Assembly: GCA_000985875.1 (NCBI GenBank)
Contig: CCRI01000021.1
Location: forward strand, 1 to 64,000
Origin: Neorhizobium galegae bv. officinalis
Lineage (GTDB): Bacteria; Pseudomonadota; Alphaproteobacteria; Rhizobiales; Rhizobiaceae
DNA: 64,000 nt
Direction: 5' to 3'
In this document: positions 34,658-43,829 of the stretch, in pieces
Layout: every line of letters starts with the position of its first letter
Position numbering within the stretch: position 1 is the first letter of the stretch
Made by a program: the position numbers and the translations under genes
The notes under the pieces: generated by a model
Told to the model about the DNA's origin: nothing
The model's database searches: none
Seen by the model: only the letters and a program-made list of their open reading frames with translations

Positions 34658-35521
34658 TTATGTTGGCCATGATTTGCTATCCTTTGATGGAGTTGCGATT
34701 GACGAGGCGTCTGCCGCCGCCACGAGAGGGCTTAGAAGGCGGGCCTGCTCCGTGAAACGGCTGACGAATGCCGCAAGGCGCGCGTTGTCGCCCGAGAGTA
34801 AGAGTTCACGCGGAGGACCGTCCGCGGCGATCACACCCTGGTCCATGAAGACCACCCGATCAGCCAGCTCGTAAGCGAAACCTATCTCGTGGGTCACGAT
34901 GACCATAGTCATACCCTCGGCGGCCAGCTGGCGAATCGCGGCGAGGACTTCACCCACCAGTTCCGGGTCCAGGGCCGACGTCGGCTCGTCGAACAGCATG
35001 ATGGTTGGTTGCATGGCAAGCGCACGGGCGATGGCGACACGCTGCTGCTGCCCGCCCGACAGCTGCGAAGGATACTTGTTTCCGGCATCGGGAAGGCCCA
35101 TGCGGCTGAGAAGCTCACGCGCCTGCGCCTCAGCGTCGGCGCGGGGAACCTTCTTCACCACGATCGGCGCTTCGATGATGTTCTCCAAAGCCGTCCGGTG
35201 GGGGAAGAGATTGAAACTCTGGAACACCATGCCGGTCTTGATGCGGACGGCACTAACTTTAGAACTGGACAACCTTAGCCGTTCGCGTCCATTGCGACGG
35301 AACAGTGGCGCACCCTCGATGAGGATCTCGCCTTGGTCTGGTTCCATGAGGAGGTTCATGCAGCGGAGCAGTGAGGTCTTGCCGGACCCGCTGGCGCCGA
35401 TGAGGCAGACCACCTCGCCGCGATGGACGTCGAAATCGACACCGCGCAGCACATGTTGCTTGCCGAAAGACTTCTGGATGCCGCGTACGCTCAATATAAC
35501 ATCGTTCGATTTTTTGGTCAT
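34658..35521 (-). CDS. Polar amino acid ABC transporter ATPase (GlnQ/HisP type)
   Basis: 287 residues with Walker A GASGSGKTS (about 38-46), the Q-loop GMVFQSFNLFPHRT, the signature QLSGGQQQRVAIARALA, Walker B IMLFDEPTSALDPE and the switch histidine IVTHEIGF. It has about 30 more C-terminal residues than most GlnQ proteins (a serine-rich tail after LLSP). Its start codon overlaps the permease stop by one base (TAATG). It energises import by the permease and binding protein encoded just upstream. Confidence 0.93.
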   Translation of the reverse strand: MTKKSNDVILSVRGIQKSFGKQHVLRGVDFDVHRGEVVCLIGASGSGKTSLLRCMNLLMEPDQGEILIEGAPLFRRNGRERLRLSSSKVSAVRIKTGMVFQSFNLFPHRTALENIIEAPIVVKKVPRADAEAQARELLSRMGLPDAGNKYPSQLSGGQQQRVAIARALAMQPTIMLFDEPTSALDPELVGEVLAAIRQLAAEGMTMVIVTHEIGFAYELADRVVFMDQGVIAADGPPRELLLSGDNARLAAFVSRFTEQARLLSPLVAAADASSIATPSKDSKSWPT

Positions 35522-36174
35522 TACGCGGCCTCCCGGCGCTCGAAGCGGCGCGAAAGGGCGCTTAGAGGAAACAAAATTAGGATGAAGAGAATGCCGATTA
35601 CCGTGTAAACTTCCATCGGCCGGTAGGTAGTGCTGGAGATGTAGCCCGCTTGGTAAAGCAGATCCGGGATGGTCAGCACAGAGAGCAGCGTGGTGTTCTT
35701 GAGCTGCATGATGGTCTGGCCGACCAACGGCGGCACCATGCGGCGCAGGGCCTGTGGCAGTATGATCCGCCTCATTCGCTGGAAGTAGCTCATGCCCAGC
35801 ACGACGGCGGCGTCGGTCTGGCCGCGATCTATCGACTGGACACCGGCGCGTAAGATTTCCGCATAGAAGCCGCTGGCATAGAACCCGAGCCCCAGAATGC
35901 CTGCAACTTCCTTACTGATCTGGATCTGGAGAAAGATCGGCAGCGCGTAGTACGTCCACAGCAACAGCACGAGCAGTGGTATGTTGCGAAAAAATTCGAC
36001 CCACACGCGCCCAAGCAAACGCAAGGGGAGCCAGGGGGTGAGTTGAAGCAGCGCTACGAAGAGGCCGATCACGAGCCCGATCGCGCACGTGTAAGCGGTA
36101 TACTTCAAGGTGACGAGCAGGCCGAAGGCCAAGAGGTCCCAATTGGCTAGAACAAGGGAAATATCGAAGTTCAT
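35521..36174 (-). CDS. Polar amino acid ABC transporter permease (HisM/GlnP type)
   Basis: 217 residues from the ATG at 36174 with GAGGAAAAG upstream. There are five or so membrane helices (LLAFGLLVTLKYTAYTCAIG, HLL-type motifs) and the EAA loop QTDAAVVLGMSYFQRMRRIILPQALRRMVPP, where the ATPase docks. Only one permease gene is present, so it would act as a homodimer. On the upstream side lies a piece of a proline racemase-like gene, then the binding protein. This gap of 330 bp within what should be one operon suggests a rearrangement. Confidence 0.9.
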   Translation of the reverse strand: MNFDISLVLANWDLLAFGLLVTLKYTAYTCAIGLVIGLFVALLQLTPWLPLRLLGRVWVEFFRNIPLLVLLLWTYYALPIFLQIQISKEVAGILGLGFYASGFYAEILRAGVQSIDRGQTDAAVVLGMSYFQRMRRIILPQALRRMVPPLVGQTIMQLKNTTLLSVLTIPDLLYQAGYISSTTYRPMEVYTVIGILFILILFPLSALSRRFERREAA

Positions 36175-36252
36175 GGTCTTTTCCTCAACGGGGAAGGAAA
36201 CTGTTAGGCAGCAGATTGTCCGCTTCCGACACGAAAATGCAAAATGCACTGA

Positions 36253-36465
36253 CTAAGCGATGCCCAGCCCGCGGACTAAGGCGGAACGGATATCCGCTCC
36301 GGGACCCCGATCCGCATCGCGGGAGGGCGCGGGCAAGGCCACCACAATGGCGGCGTGCCCGCGCGGTTCTTGGGGCCAAGGCTCCATCTGCTCGTCACGC
36401 CGGTTTCTGAAACAACTGCGAGGGAAGATTGCCTCGACAAGCGATAGAATCCGACAGTGTCTCAA
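36253..36465 (-). pseudogene. Proline racemase/hydroxyproline epimerase family remnant
   Basis: The minus strand reads FRNRRDEQMEPWPQEPRGHA and AAIVVALPAPSRDAD, closely matching FRENHDGLRTLLLHEPRGHT and AMAAAVPVPSREAD of the intact epimerase at 42615 (residues about 41-74). The frame breaks after the DAD. Only about 50 recognisable residues remain, and both catalytic cysteine regions are gone. It is embedded between the binding-protein and permease genes on the same strand. Confidence 0.65.
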
Positions 36466-36505
36466 CGGGACGAGCTCACTGCTTAACGGTTGGCCCTTAT
36501 GCCAA

Positions 36506-37348
36506 TCAGCAGTATTTTCCGGACTGAGGAACCACCTTCATATCGATGCCGCGCTCGAGCATGTAGCGAGTGATGCGCGAGCAGGAGAGACCCAGCGAGT
36601 TCTGCTGCGACATCCAGTTGGCCAAGAAGTTGGCATAGCCCTCATTTCCTGCCTCGCGCCGGATACCGATCGTGGCGGGATTACGCAGCACGGGAGTAGG
36701 GACCAAAGCCTTGCCGAGCCCCTTGGAATGAAGAAGAGCTGCATCTTGGTCTCCGAGTATGATGGCATCGATCTTGCCGGACTGGAGCTCAAGGATTGCT
36801 TGGTCCCGTGTAGCAACAACCACGATGGTAGCATTGGGAACAACCGACTCCGCGATCACCTGCATGGTGCTACCCTTCTGCACCGCAATACGACTGTCCT
36901 TGGTGTCCATTTCGCGCCAAGTCTTCGGCGCAAAATCTGGGCGGACAATCAGCGCCCAAATGCCGTCTACGATGGATCCTGGCACGTAGTCGATGACGAG
37001 ACCGCGACGCGGATTGGGATTGAGAGCCACCGCAAGATCCAACTTGCCGGCCTGAAAATCGGCGGCCAAATTGCCCCAGGTCGTTTCAACATACTCAAGT
37101 TTGACGCCGAGGATATTGGCGATATCCCGACCCCAGTCCACGTAAAAGCCGCCCCATTCACCCGTACGGGGATCCTTGATGTAACCTGGCTCCTCGGAGG
37201 TCATGACTGGAAACTTCAGCTTCCCACTCTCCTTAATGCGGTTAAGCACCAGCGACGGATCCTCAGCGCGGGCTGGTAGGGTGGCCGGCCCAAGCAAAGT
37301 CGCCGCTCCAATCAAGGCAGCCGCAATCGCACTAATCCAGCGTTTCAT
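36506..37348 (-). CDS. Periplasmic amino acid-binding protein (SBP_bac_3 family)
   Basis: 280 residues with a Sec signal peptide (MKRWISAIAAALIGAATLLG, cleavage after PARA). The mature protein has the two-lobe amino acid-binding fold: IKESGKLKFPVMTSEEPGYI, GFYVDWGRDIANILGVKLEY, WGNLAADFQAGKLDLAVA, and the RIAVQKGSTMQ and LELQSGKIDAIILGDQDAA segments of lobe 2. It delivers a polar amino acid or derivative to the permease encoded downstream. Gene context suggests hydroxyproline or a related imino acid; the ligand is not readable from sequence. Confidence 0.9.
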   Translation of the reverse strand: MKRWISAIAAALIGAATLLGPATLPARAEDPSLVLNRIKESGKLKFPVMTSEEPGYIKDPRTGEWGGFYVDWGRDIANILGVKLEYVETTWGNLAADFQAGKLDLAVALNPNPRRGLVIDYVPGSIVDGIWALIVRPDFAPKTWREMDTKDSRIAVQKGSTMQVIAESVVPNATIVVVATRDQAILELQSGKIDAIILGDQDAALLHSKGLGKALVPTPVLRNPATIGIRREAGNEGYANFLANWMSQQNSLGLSCSRITRYMLERGIDMKVVPQSGKYC

Positions 37349-37914
37349 TGTAGTTCTCCTCTGTTATTGTTTTGAACCATGTCAAGTGACGTATGCACTA
37401 TATCAATTACGTGCGCTCGCGCAACTCAAAAATTTGCCAGCCTTCGAACTCCCAGAGCCGCCGGACACGTCATTCTTGAAACGCGTGTGACGGCGGCGGC
37501 CATCGTCGTGCTGTTCATGCACGATAGGACTCAAAACCCGGTATTGTAGGATAACTGCGGGGTTTGGGGGTTTCGCCCACGTAATTTCTCAAGTGCACCA
37601 GCCTTGAGTTCGAAGACAGCGTGGGGGTGAAGATGCCCGCCGCTGACGATCAACCGCGCGAACTGGTTCAAGAACACAGCGGAGGGGCGGTTGTTGGATC
37701 CATCGGGACATATGGAATATGTGCAGCCGGAAGAAATCAGTTGCGTCGACACGCGGTCATGATATGGTTCAATGATTACTTGTCATAATTCAATGTTGTG
37801 GCTTTGCCGAGCGATGTGTTGGTCGATTATCAGTAGCGCGCTGACGCAAGCCGTTTTTGACGATGCGCACCATGAGACCGCAAGTCCTCATCCTCCTGGG
37901 AAAAGGTTTAAGCC
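37349..37914. other. Divergent promoter region between transporter and dehydrogenase operons
   Basis: 566 bp between the transporter operon (minus strand) and the dehydrogenase operon (plus strand). I see no gene with family features and no nod box or sigma-54 promoter. AT-rich stretches at 37385-37410 and 37755-37800 are the likely promoter positions. Confidence 0.4.
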
Positions 37915-39045
37915 ATGACGATACTGACGCGGGAATGGGCCAACGTAAAAGCTGACGTCGCGATCATCGGCGGAGGGATTGCGGGGTTGACTGCAGGCAT
38001 CTCTCTTTTGCAGAACGGCCTGAAAGTTGCGGTGGTCGAGGACGGTGGTACTCGTAAGGCGGCGTCGTGGATCAACGCTGGAACGGTTGCCCTTCAAAAC
38101 AAGGTTCCGCAAATCCAAGACATTTGTCTCGCCGCAATCAGAGTCTGGGCGGAGCTCGACCAGAGCCTGAATGGTGCAACCAACTACATGAGGGCTGGTG
38201 GTTATCGCGTTGCATGTAACGATGATCAGATAGAGGCGCTCCATCAGCGCCGTGTTGAACTCAAATTCCACGGTGTGGATTGTGAAATTGTCGAAGGGCC
38301 CGACGTCCGGAAGCGGACCCCCTGGTTCTCACAAGACGTACGAGCGACGTCTTACTGTCCCTACGATGGTATGGCGAGCCCTTTGCGAACGCGCATGGCA
38401 TTGATGAATGCGTTCGATCGCCTGGGCGGCCTGCGAATTGCATCGCACGTCCAAGCGGTTGAAAGCGCCAACATGACGACCAAGCTTGTTACTTCCGACT
38501 CCCATGCCGTGGAAGCGAATTACGTCATCATCGCAGCGGGAGCATGGAACACCGAGGTCTCGCGAATGTTCGGACGGTCGGTTCCAACTGACCTGAAGGT
38601 CAATATCCTCTCGGTAACTGAACGTACTTCTCAGTTTATGAAGGGATCAGTAACTACCCATGCTGGTGGCAAGTTTACATTGAAGCAATTTGCCAACGGC
38701 TCATGCATTCTTGGCGGTGGATATTCCGGCGTCGGAAGTCTCGAAAGCAATGCTGCTGACATTGACGTACATGAGCTCCAGAAAAATCTGCAGGCACAAT
38801 GTGAAGTTGTGCCTGGCCTGGAATCCCTTCTCCTCGTACGGAGCTGGGCTGGATTTTCTGAAACGGCATTCAGCTATGGCCCGGTGTTGGACAGCATCGA
38901 TGATAATGCTCGGGTCTGGATCATTCTAACCGGTGACATCGGATTCACATTAGGTCCCCTGTTCGGTCGGATGGCGGCCGATGCAATATGTGGCCACGCG
39001 ACGCCAATGTTCAAAAACTCTCTGAGGCTTCCGGAAAATGTCTAA
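37915..39045 (+). CDS. FAD-dependent dehydrogenase subunit, DadA/HcnC/OoxB type
   Basis: This 376-residue protein has an N-terminal FAD-binding fold (DVAIIGGGIAGLTAGISLLQ, about 14-33) and the D-amino-acid-oxidase-like substrate domain ending ILTGDIGFTLGPLFGRMAAD. It overlaps the next gene by eight bases. With the small [2Fe-2S] protein and the larger flavoprotein that follow, it forms the three-part arrangement of opine dehydrogenases (OoxAB), HcnABC and the LhpBEF D-hydroxyproline dehydrogenase. Given the epimerase downstream, oxidation of cis-4-hydroxy-D-proline is the likeliest job; opine oxidation is an alternative. Confidence 0.83.
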   Translation: MTILTREWANVKADVAIIGGGIAGLTAGISLLQNGLKVAVVEDGGTRKAASWINAGTVALQNKVPQIQDICLAAIRVWAELDQSLNGATNYMRAGGYRVACNDDQIEALHQRRVELKFHGVDCEIVEGPDVRKRTPWFSQDVRATSYCPYDGMASPLRTRMALMNAFDRLGGLRIASHVQAVESANMTTKLVTSDSHAVEANYVIIAAGAWNTEVSRMFGRSVPTDLKVNILSVTERTSQFMKGSVTTHAGGKFTLKQFANGSCILGGGYSGVGSLESNAADIDVHELQKNLQAQCEVVPGLESLLLVRSWAGFSETAFSYGPVLDSIDDNARVWIILTGDIGFTLGPLFGRMAADAICGHATPMFKNSLRLPENV

Positions 39046-39355
39046 AGCGGACAAGAGAACTTTTAAGCGCTTGGGGGCGAGCGATACCGCCGCCGCTGTC
39101 AAAGTATTTGTCAATGGCCACAGCATGTCGGCAGTTGCGGGTGACACAGTAGCCGGTTTGCTGTTCACAATTGGTGCGTTGAGGATAAGACGTTCATTCA
39201 ACCTACAACTGCCACGCGGCTATTACTGTGGGATGGGTGTTTGTTGGGAGTGTACAGTCGCCATAGACGGCCAGCGCGGTGTACGGGCTTGCCTCACTGA
39301 GATCTGTGACGGGATGCGTATCGTAACCGATGCGGAGAGCCACGATGATGTATGA
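39038..39355 (+). CDS. Small [2Fe-2S] subunit of the dehydrogenase (HcnA/LhpE-like)
   Basis: 105 residues. It has the bacterial Fer2_4-type layout, with VFVNGHSMSAVAGDTVAGLL and the cysteine cluster YYCGMGVCWECTV, then the final cysteine in GVRACLTE, giving four ligands for a [2Fe-2S] cluster. It overlaps both neighbours (eight bases before, about ten after), so the three genes are translationally coupled. It passes electrons between the flavoprotein subunits. Confidence 0.88.
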   Translation: MSKADKRTFKRLGASDTAAAVKVFVNGHSMSAVAGDTVAGLLFTIGALRIRRSFNLQLPRGYYCGMGVCWECTVAIDGQRGVRACLTEICDGMRIVTDAESHDDV

Positions 39356-40724
39356 CGTTGTAATCGTCGGTGCGGGTCCTGCAGGTTTGTCTGCCGCTCG
39401 TATGGCTGCTGAAGCCGGATTGAAAGTCGCGCTAATAGACGATCAGCCTCGGATAGGCGGTCAATATTTCCGACATGCCGGCGTGAGGCGAATCGGGGGG
39501 ATCTTAGCACCCCGATTTGGAAGGGCGCGATACATCCATACTAGCCTATCCACACTGGGCAGGTGCGGTGTAGAAGTCTTGAACGAGGCGACCGTTGTTG
39601 AAATATCGGCAGATCGAACTCTTACCGTTGCATTCCGTGGGAGCATCACCCAACTCCAGGGTGAAAATGTTGTTATTGCGACGGGGGCTCGGGAGCGAGT
39701 TATACCCTTTCCTGGTTGGACCACTCCTGGCGTCATTGGCGCTGGAGCGGCGCAAAACCTGATGAAGGCGAGTGGCGTTCTTCCTGGATCCCGCGTCGTT
39801 GTCGTGGGCGCAAATCCCCTTTGCTTACTGGCAGCGACAAGCCTTTTGAGGTGTGGGGTAAAAATTGTTGCTGTCTGCGCTCCGAGCCGACCGCGGGTAA
39901 CATTCAACGCCCTGTTGCGCTTGATGCGGAGACCGGACATCTTTCTCCGGGGAGTGGGCTACCTTCTAATGCTCAAGCTTTATCGGATTAGGATGCTCAG
40001 TGATTATCGTGTCACTGATGTCATCGGAGACGCGAAAGTGACTGGCGTCATAACGCGTCGCTTCGCCGAAGGCCTGCCGCCTTCCGAGGAGCGCCTGGAT
40101 GTTGACCTGATAGTCGTCAACGATGGCTTGCTTCCCAATATCGAACTGGCGTCACGTGCTGGCTGTGAGATCGAGTGGGAACCGTCAACGTCTGTTTGGT
40201 CTCCCAAGCGGAACGCGGATTTTGAGACGACCATACCTCACGTGTACGCGGTCGGCGATTGCGTGACAGCTTCCGGCGTGGAGAACTCATTGCTGGAGGG
40301 GGAGATTGTTGCAATATCTATTGCTGCCTCAAAAGACGTTGGCGAGCGCGGTCGTCTGAGGCGACTTTCGAGGCTAAAGTGGAGATGGCGCCGCCTCCAA
40401 AAGTTCAGATCCGCTGTGGTGGAGTTAACCGTCAAGGAATCACTCGACCAGCGACCGCTAACAGATGACACTATCGTTTGTCGCTGCGAAGATGTCTCGC
40501 TAGCTACAATCAATGACGCGCTTTGCCAGGGTGTCCAAGACTTGAACGCGTTGAAAGCGGAAACGCGTGTATGCATGGGGCGCTGTCAAGGTCGCACATG
40601 CATGCATACGGTCCTTGCCTTGTTGGCAACGGCAGTCGGAAAAGAACCGGATCAATTCAAGCCTCCAGTTCCCCGCTTGCCACTTAGACCGGTGAAAGTT
40701 GGCGATTGGTTGAAGAAATTCTGA
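39345..40724 (+). CDS. Large flavoprotein subunit of the dehydrogenase (HcnB/OoxA/LhpF-like)
   Basis: About 459 residues from the ATG at 39345 (GGAG seven bases upstream). A pyridine-nucleotide-disulphide-oxidoreductase-like fold has VVIVGAGPAGLSAARMAAEA near the N-terminus, GSRVVVVGANPLCLLAATSL in the middle and VYAVGDCVTASGVE near residue 305. The C-terminus carries a BFD-like [2Fe-2S] motif: VCRCEDVSLATI, then ETRVCMGRCQGRTCMHTV. This is the domain order of OoxA/HcnB subunits. It completes the heterotrimer with the two genes before it. Confidence 0.88.
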   Translation: MMYDVVIVGAGPAGLSAARMAAEAGLKVALIDDQPRIGGQYFRHAGVRRIGGILAPRFGRARYIHTSLSTLGRCGVEVLNEATVVEISADRTLTVAFRGSITQLQGENVVIATGARERVIPFPGWTTPGVIGAGAAQNLMKASGVLPGSRVVVVGANPLCLLAATSLLRCGVKIVAVCAPSRPRVTFNALLRLMRRPDIFLRGVGYLLMLKLYRIRMLSDYRVTDVIGDAKVTGVITRRFAEGLPPSEERLDVDLIVVNDGLLPNIELASRAGCEIEWEPSTSVWSPKRNADFETTIPHVYAVGDCVTASGVENSLLEGEIVAISIAASKDVGERGRLRRLSRLKWRWRRLQKFRSAVVELTVKESLDQRPLTDDTIVCRCEDVSLATINDALCQGVQDLNALKAETRVCMGRCQGRTCMHTVLALLATAVGKEPDQFKPPVPRLPLRPVKVGDWLKKF

Positions 40725-40993
40725 GCACCGTGAAAGATCGCAAACACGCGCAACAGGGCGCGGATTTCGGCCGGCGACACCGACTTTTGACGCCAGCTCG
40801 GCCGACAAAGCAAGTGGACCGCGAACTTAAGCGACCCATCCGACTCTGCATTCGGTCTGAGTCGAGTGAGCTCAACGGTACTTGGCACGCAGCGCCGGGA
40901 GCCTAAGCCGGGGCTGCCCTGCGTCGCGGACGGCAATTGTTATACCTAAGATTTAGCCGCTAGCTAAACAGAAGCGCGTTGGAAGTGAATACA

Positions 40994-42229
40994 ATGAAAG
41001 AGCATCAATCTGTGGCGTTAATCGGCGGGGGTGTGATCGGCGCGAGCTGCGCCCTTGCGCTTGCCCGTGAGGGATATCGAGTCACGGTGCTTGAGAAAGG
41101 AAATGTCGGACATGGATGCTCATGGGGGAATGGAGCGCAATTCAATGCGGGCTCTTCTCTCCCGCTGGCTTATCCGGGTGTTGTCCGTCAAGCCATCAAA
41201 TGGGTCGTCAAAGCCAATGGTCCTGTTCGCATAGCGCCACGGGAGTTTGCTCGGGTCCTTCCCTGGTTAATCCGGTTCCTCAACACCGGACGGTTGAGGA
41301 AGTGGGAGGCAGCTTACGACGGGCTACATGCGCTGAACTCCCAATGCGCGGCTCTCTATCGTGAGATGCTTGGCGAGCCCGATTGGAACCGCCATTTCCG
41401 AATGAATGGCGCCATGCACGTGTTCAGAGACGAGCTTGCAGGCCCTTTGGACGAGATTGTTGATGCTATGCGTCTCGAAAAAGGCGTCCGGTTCGAAAGG
41501 ATCACGGGTCAAGACGTACGGGAACTGGAGCCGAAGCTGTCTCGCGACTATCGCCGCGGCATCTTTTTTCCCGATAGCGGCCACGTAGTGTCGCCGGTGG
41601 GGCTGGTCGAAGGACTGATGCAAAGGGCGAATGCGCTGGGTAGCAAGGTACAAAAAGCAACGGTCTTCGCCGTAGAGCCCGGCTCCAGCACTGTGACTCT
41701 GCAGACGAGCCTGGGAGCGCAAGCCTTTGATTATGTCGTTATTGCTGCTGGTATTGCTAGCCGAGATCTAGCGCGCTCGCTCGAAGTCTGTTTGCCCTTA
41801 GCAAGCGAGCGCGGATACCATGTTACTATGAAAGGCGTCGCCAACGCCATCAGTCGCCCCGTTACAGATGCTGCTTCAGCCTTTGTAGCAACTCCTTTGA
41901 TCGAAGGACTGCGAGTCGTGGGCATAGCCGAATTCGAGGCGCCTGACGTGTTGCCGGACCCGCGTCAAAGCAGGAAGTTACAGGTGTCTGCCAGGACCAT
42001 GCTACCTGATATTCCGTTAGGCGAAATGCGAGATTGGGTGGGTGTGCGGCCATCCACACCGGACAGTCTTCCGTTGATCGACCGTCACCCTCGCCACCCT
42101 TCTGTCTTTTTCGCAACCGGGCATGGCCACATGGGCATTTCCGGTGCTCCAATGACCGCCGCACTCATCTCAGATTTGATAGCCGCGCGAGTTCCGCGGA
42201 TTCGAATTGCTCCTTATCGACTTCGATAA
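40994..42229 (+). CDS. hypO: D-amino-acid dehydrogenase family protein, HypO-like
   Basis: 411 residues from the ATG at 40994 with GGAAG upstream. FAD-binding VALIGGGVIGASCALALARE (about 8-27) is followed by WGNGAQFNAGSSLPLAYPGV and a C-terminal WVGVRPSTPDSLPLI, GHGHMGISGAPMTAALISDL. This is the DadA family layout and length. HypO of Sinorhizobium meliloti, a member of this family, oxidises cis-4-hydroxy-D-proline to 1-pyrroline-4-hydroxy-2-carboxylate. Placement just before an epimerase and a deaminase-family gene fits that step. It is then redundant with the three-subunit enzyme upstream. A broken paralogue sits at 29741. Confidence 0.82.
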   Translation: MKEHQSVALIGGGVIGASCALALAREGYRVTVLEKGNVGHGCSWGNGAQFNAGSSLPLAYPGVVRQAIKWVVKANGPVRIAPREFARVLPWLIRFLNTGRLRKWEAAYDGLHALNSQCAALYREMLGEPDWNRHFRMNGAMHVFRDELAGPLDEIVDAMRLEKGVRFERITGQDVRELEPKLSRDYRRGIFFPDSGHVVSPVGLVEGLMQRANALGSKVQKATVFAVEPGSSTVTLQTSLGAQAFDYVVIAAGIASRDLARSLEVCLPLASERGYHVTMKGVANAISRPVTDAASAFVATPLIEGLRVVGIAEFEAPDVLPDPRQSRKLQVSARTMLPDIPLGEMRDWVGVRPSTPDSLPLIDRHPRHPSVFFATGHGHMGISGAPMTAALISDLIAARVPRIRIAPYRLR

Positions 42230-42614
42230 CGAGCAATCAACAGTTTCCTGTTGCATTGTAGTAGTGCATTCCTATAGTTTTGAACCAAATGACATGCTTC
42301 AAGTTGCAATGGAGGTTTCGGTGAACCACGGGATGAATTGTACATCCGCAACTCCGGTAAGAACCGCTTGGACAATCCGCCATAGCGCCGTACCGGCTCC
42401 AGTAGGCAACTCCTCTCTTCTGGTCAAAAGCATCAATACAACGAAGTTCTGGAGGTTCTCGCTATGTCGGGGCGTGAGCCGGAATACTTGAATCATACGA
42501 GAAGATGCGACGGGGAGGGACCTCTGTCGATGGGAGCACGAGAAGCACTCCGTATGCGCGTGAGCGTGGCATCGGCATTAGACTTGTAACCCAGTTCGGA
42601 AAGGCTTGCTGATC
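42230..42614. other. Intergenic between hypO-like and epimerase genes
   Basis: 385 bp without recognisable genes; a separate promoter for the epimerase is possible. No regulatory motif I can name. Confidence 0.4.
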
Positions 42615-43586
42615 ATGCGTGCGAACCGTCTGTTTAACGTTGTTGACAGCCACACAGCGGGACATCCAACCCGCGCTGTCATGTCGGGTATTCCTTCGCT
42701 GCGTGGTCGAACCGTTCTCGAACAGCGGAACGACTTTCGCGAGAACCACGACGGCCTGAGGACTCTTCTCTTGCATGAGCCGCGCGGGCACACTGCTATG
42801 GCGGCCGCTGTGCCCGTGCCATCTCGCGAAGCCGACCAAGGACTGTTCTTCGTCTTTTCCTATAGCTATGCCGATATGTGTGGTCACGCCACGATTGGCT
42901 ACGTCGCAAGCTTGGCAGCGATGGGTGCGCTTCCGGCGCACTTCAAAGAAAACGGAATGTCCATCGAGACTCCGGCTGGCATCCTGGATGTCACTGGCAC
43001 GTTTGAAGAAGGTCGCTTGGCCTCAGTGGTCTTGCGCAATGTACCGTCTTACCTTGCTGCTTCAAATGTTGTCGTAAGAGCCGACGGCTACGGTGACATC
43101 GATTGCGATATCGCCTACGGCGGCATTACCTACGCAATCGTTGATGCGAGACAGTTCGAAATGCCGCTCGAAATGCATCAGGTCAGCCGCTGGTGCCAAG
43201 CGGGGATGGCGATTAAAGACACTCTGAACGCAAAGCACGCTATACCGCCGGTTAACAGCATTCTTTTCCACCAAGCGATCGAAGGTGGCGGGCGTCACCT
43301 GGTGATATTAGCTGCCAATAAGTTCGATCGCTCGCCCTGCGGGACAGGCACGTCAGCCAGGCTTGCGCAACTTCACGCTCAGGGGGAGCTTGCTCTCGAT
43401 ACACCCTACCGAGCCGAGAACATCCTCGGAATACCGTTCACTTCCAAGGTCGTGGCCACAGCTCAACTGCAAGACGGGCGGGCTGCTGTCATCCCTGAAA
43501 TTTGTGGGATGGCTCACATCAGCGCATTTTCGACAATCGTGCTGGAAGAGGGCGATCCTTTGCCTGCCGGTTTCCTTCCTACGTGA
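42615..43586 (+). CDS. hypRE: 4-hydroxyproline 2-epimerase (proline racemase family)
   Basis: 323 residues from the ATG at 42615, with GGAAAGG nine bases upstream; the frame opens three codons earlier. The two catalytic cysteines are present: Cys89 in YADMCGHATIGY and Cys242 in RSPCGTGTSARL. This two-Cys pattern marks a racemase/epimerase, since the related dehydratases have Thr at the second site. The opening HTAGHPTRAV and LLLHEPRGH regions are typical. It would invert trans-4-hydroxy-L-proline to cis-4-hydroxy-D-proline, the substrate for the dehydrogenases next door. Proline racemase is the alternative, but context favours hydroxyproline. Confidence 0.85.
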   Translation: MRANRLFNVVDSHTAGHPTRAVMSGIPSLRGRTVLEQRNDFRENHDGLRTLLLHEPRGHTAMAAAVPVPSREADQGLFFVFSYSYADMCGHATIGYVASLAAMGALPAHFKENGMSIETPAGILDVTGTFEEGRLASVVLRNVPSYLAASNVVVRADGYGDIDCDIAYGGITYAIVDARQFEMPLEMHQVSRWCQAGMAIKDTLNAKHAIPPVNSILFHQAIEGGGRHLVILAANKFDRSPCGTGTSARLAQLHAQGELALDTPYRAENILGIPFTSKVVATAQLQDGRAAVIPEICGMAHISAFSTIVLEEGDPLPAGFLPT

Positions 43587-43829
43587 TGGAGTCTGCCATG
43601 AAGCTTGATTCGCCCATTCAACGTGAAACTGGGGTCTACTCCCACCCGGCCTGCTCGATAGAAAATACAAGATCTAAAGCTGCGCGTTTGGACTTGCCTC
43701 GGCCTGCTTGTTGCCGTTCTCCAACTCAGTCCTTGGTCCTTATCGCCGTGGATCGGCAGGATCTCGGTCGAACTCTTCGGTGCCCAACGGAGCATTCTTC
43801 AACCACATCTTCCAAAGAAGGAAAATTAA

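Noticed and set aside
36260..37279. 339-residue plus-strand ORF over the amino acid-binding protein gene
   Set aside because: Antisense of a clear signal-peptide-bearing binding protein and the racemase remnant.
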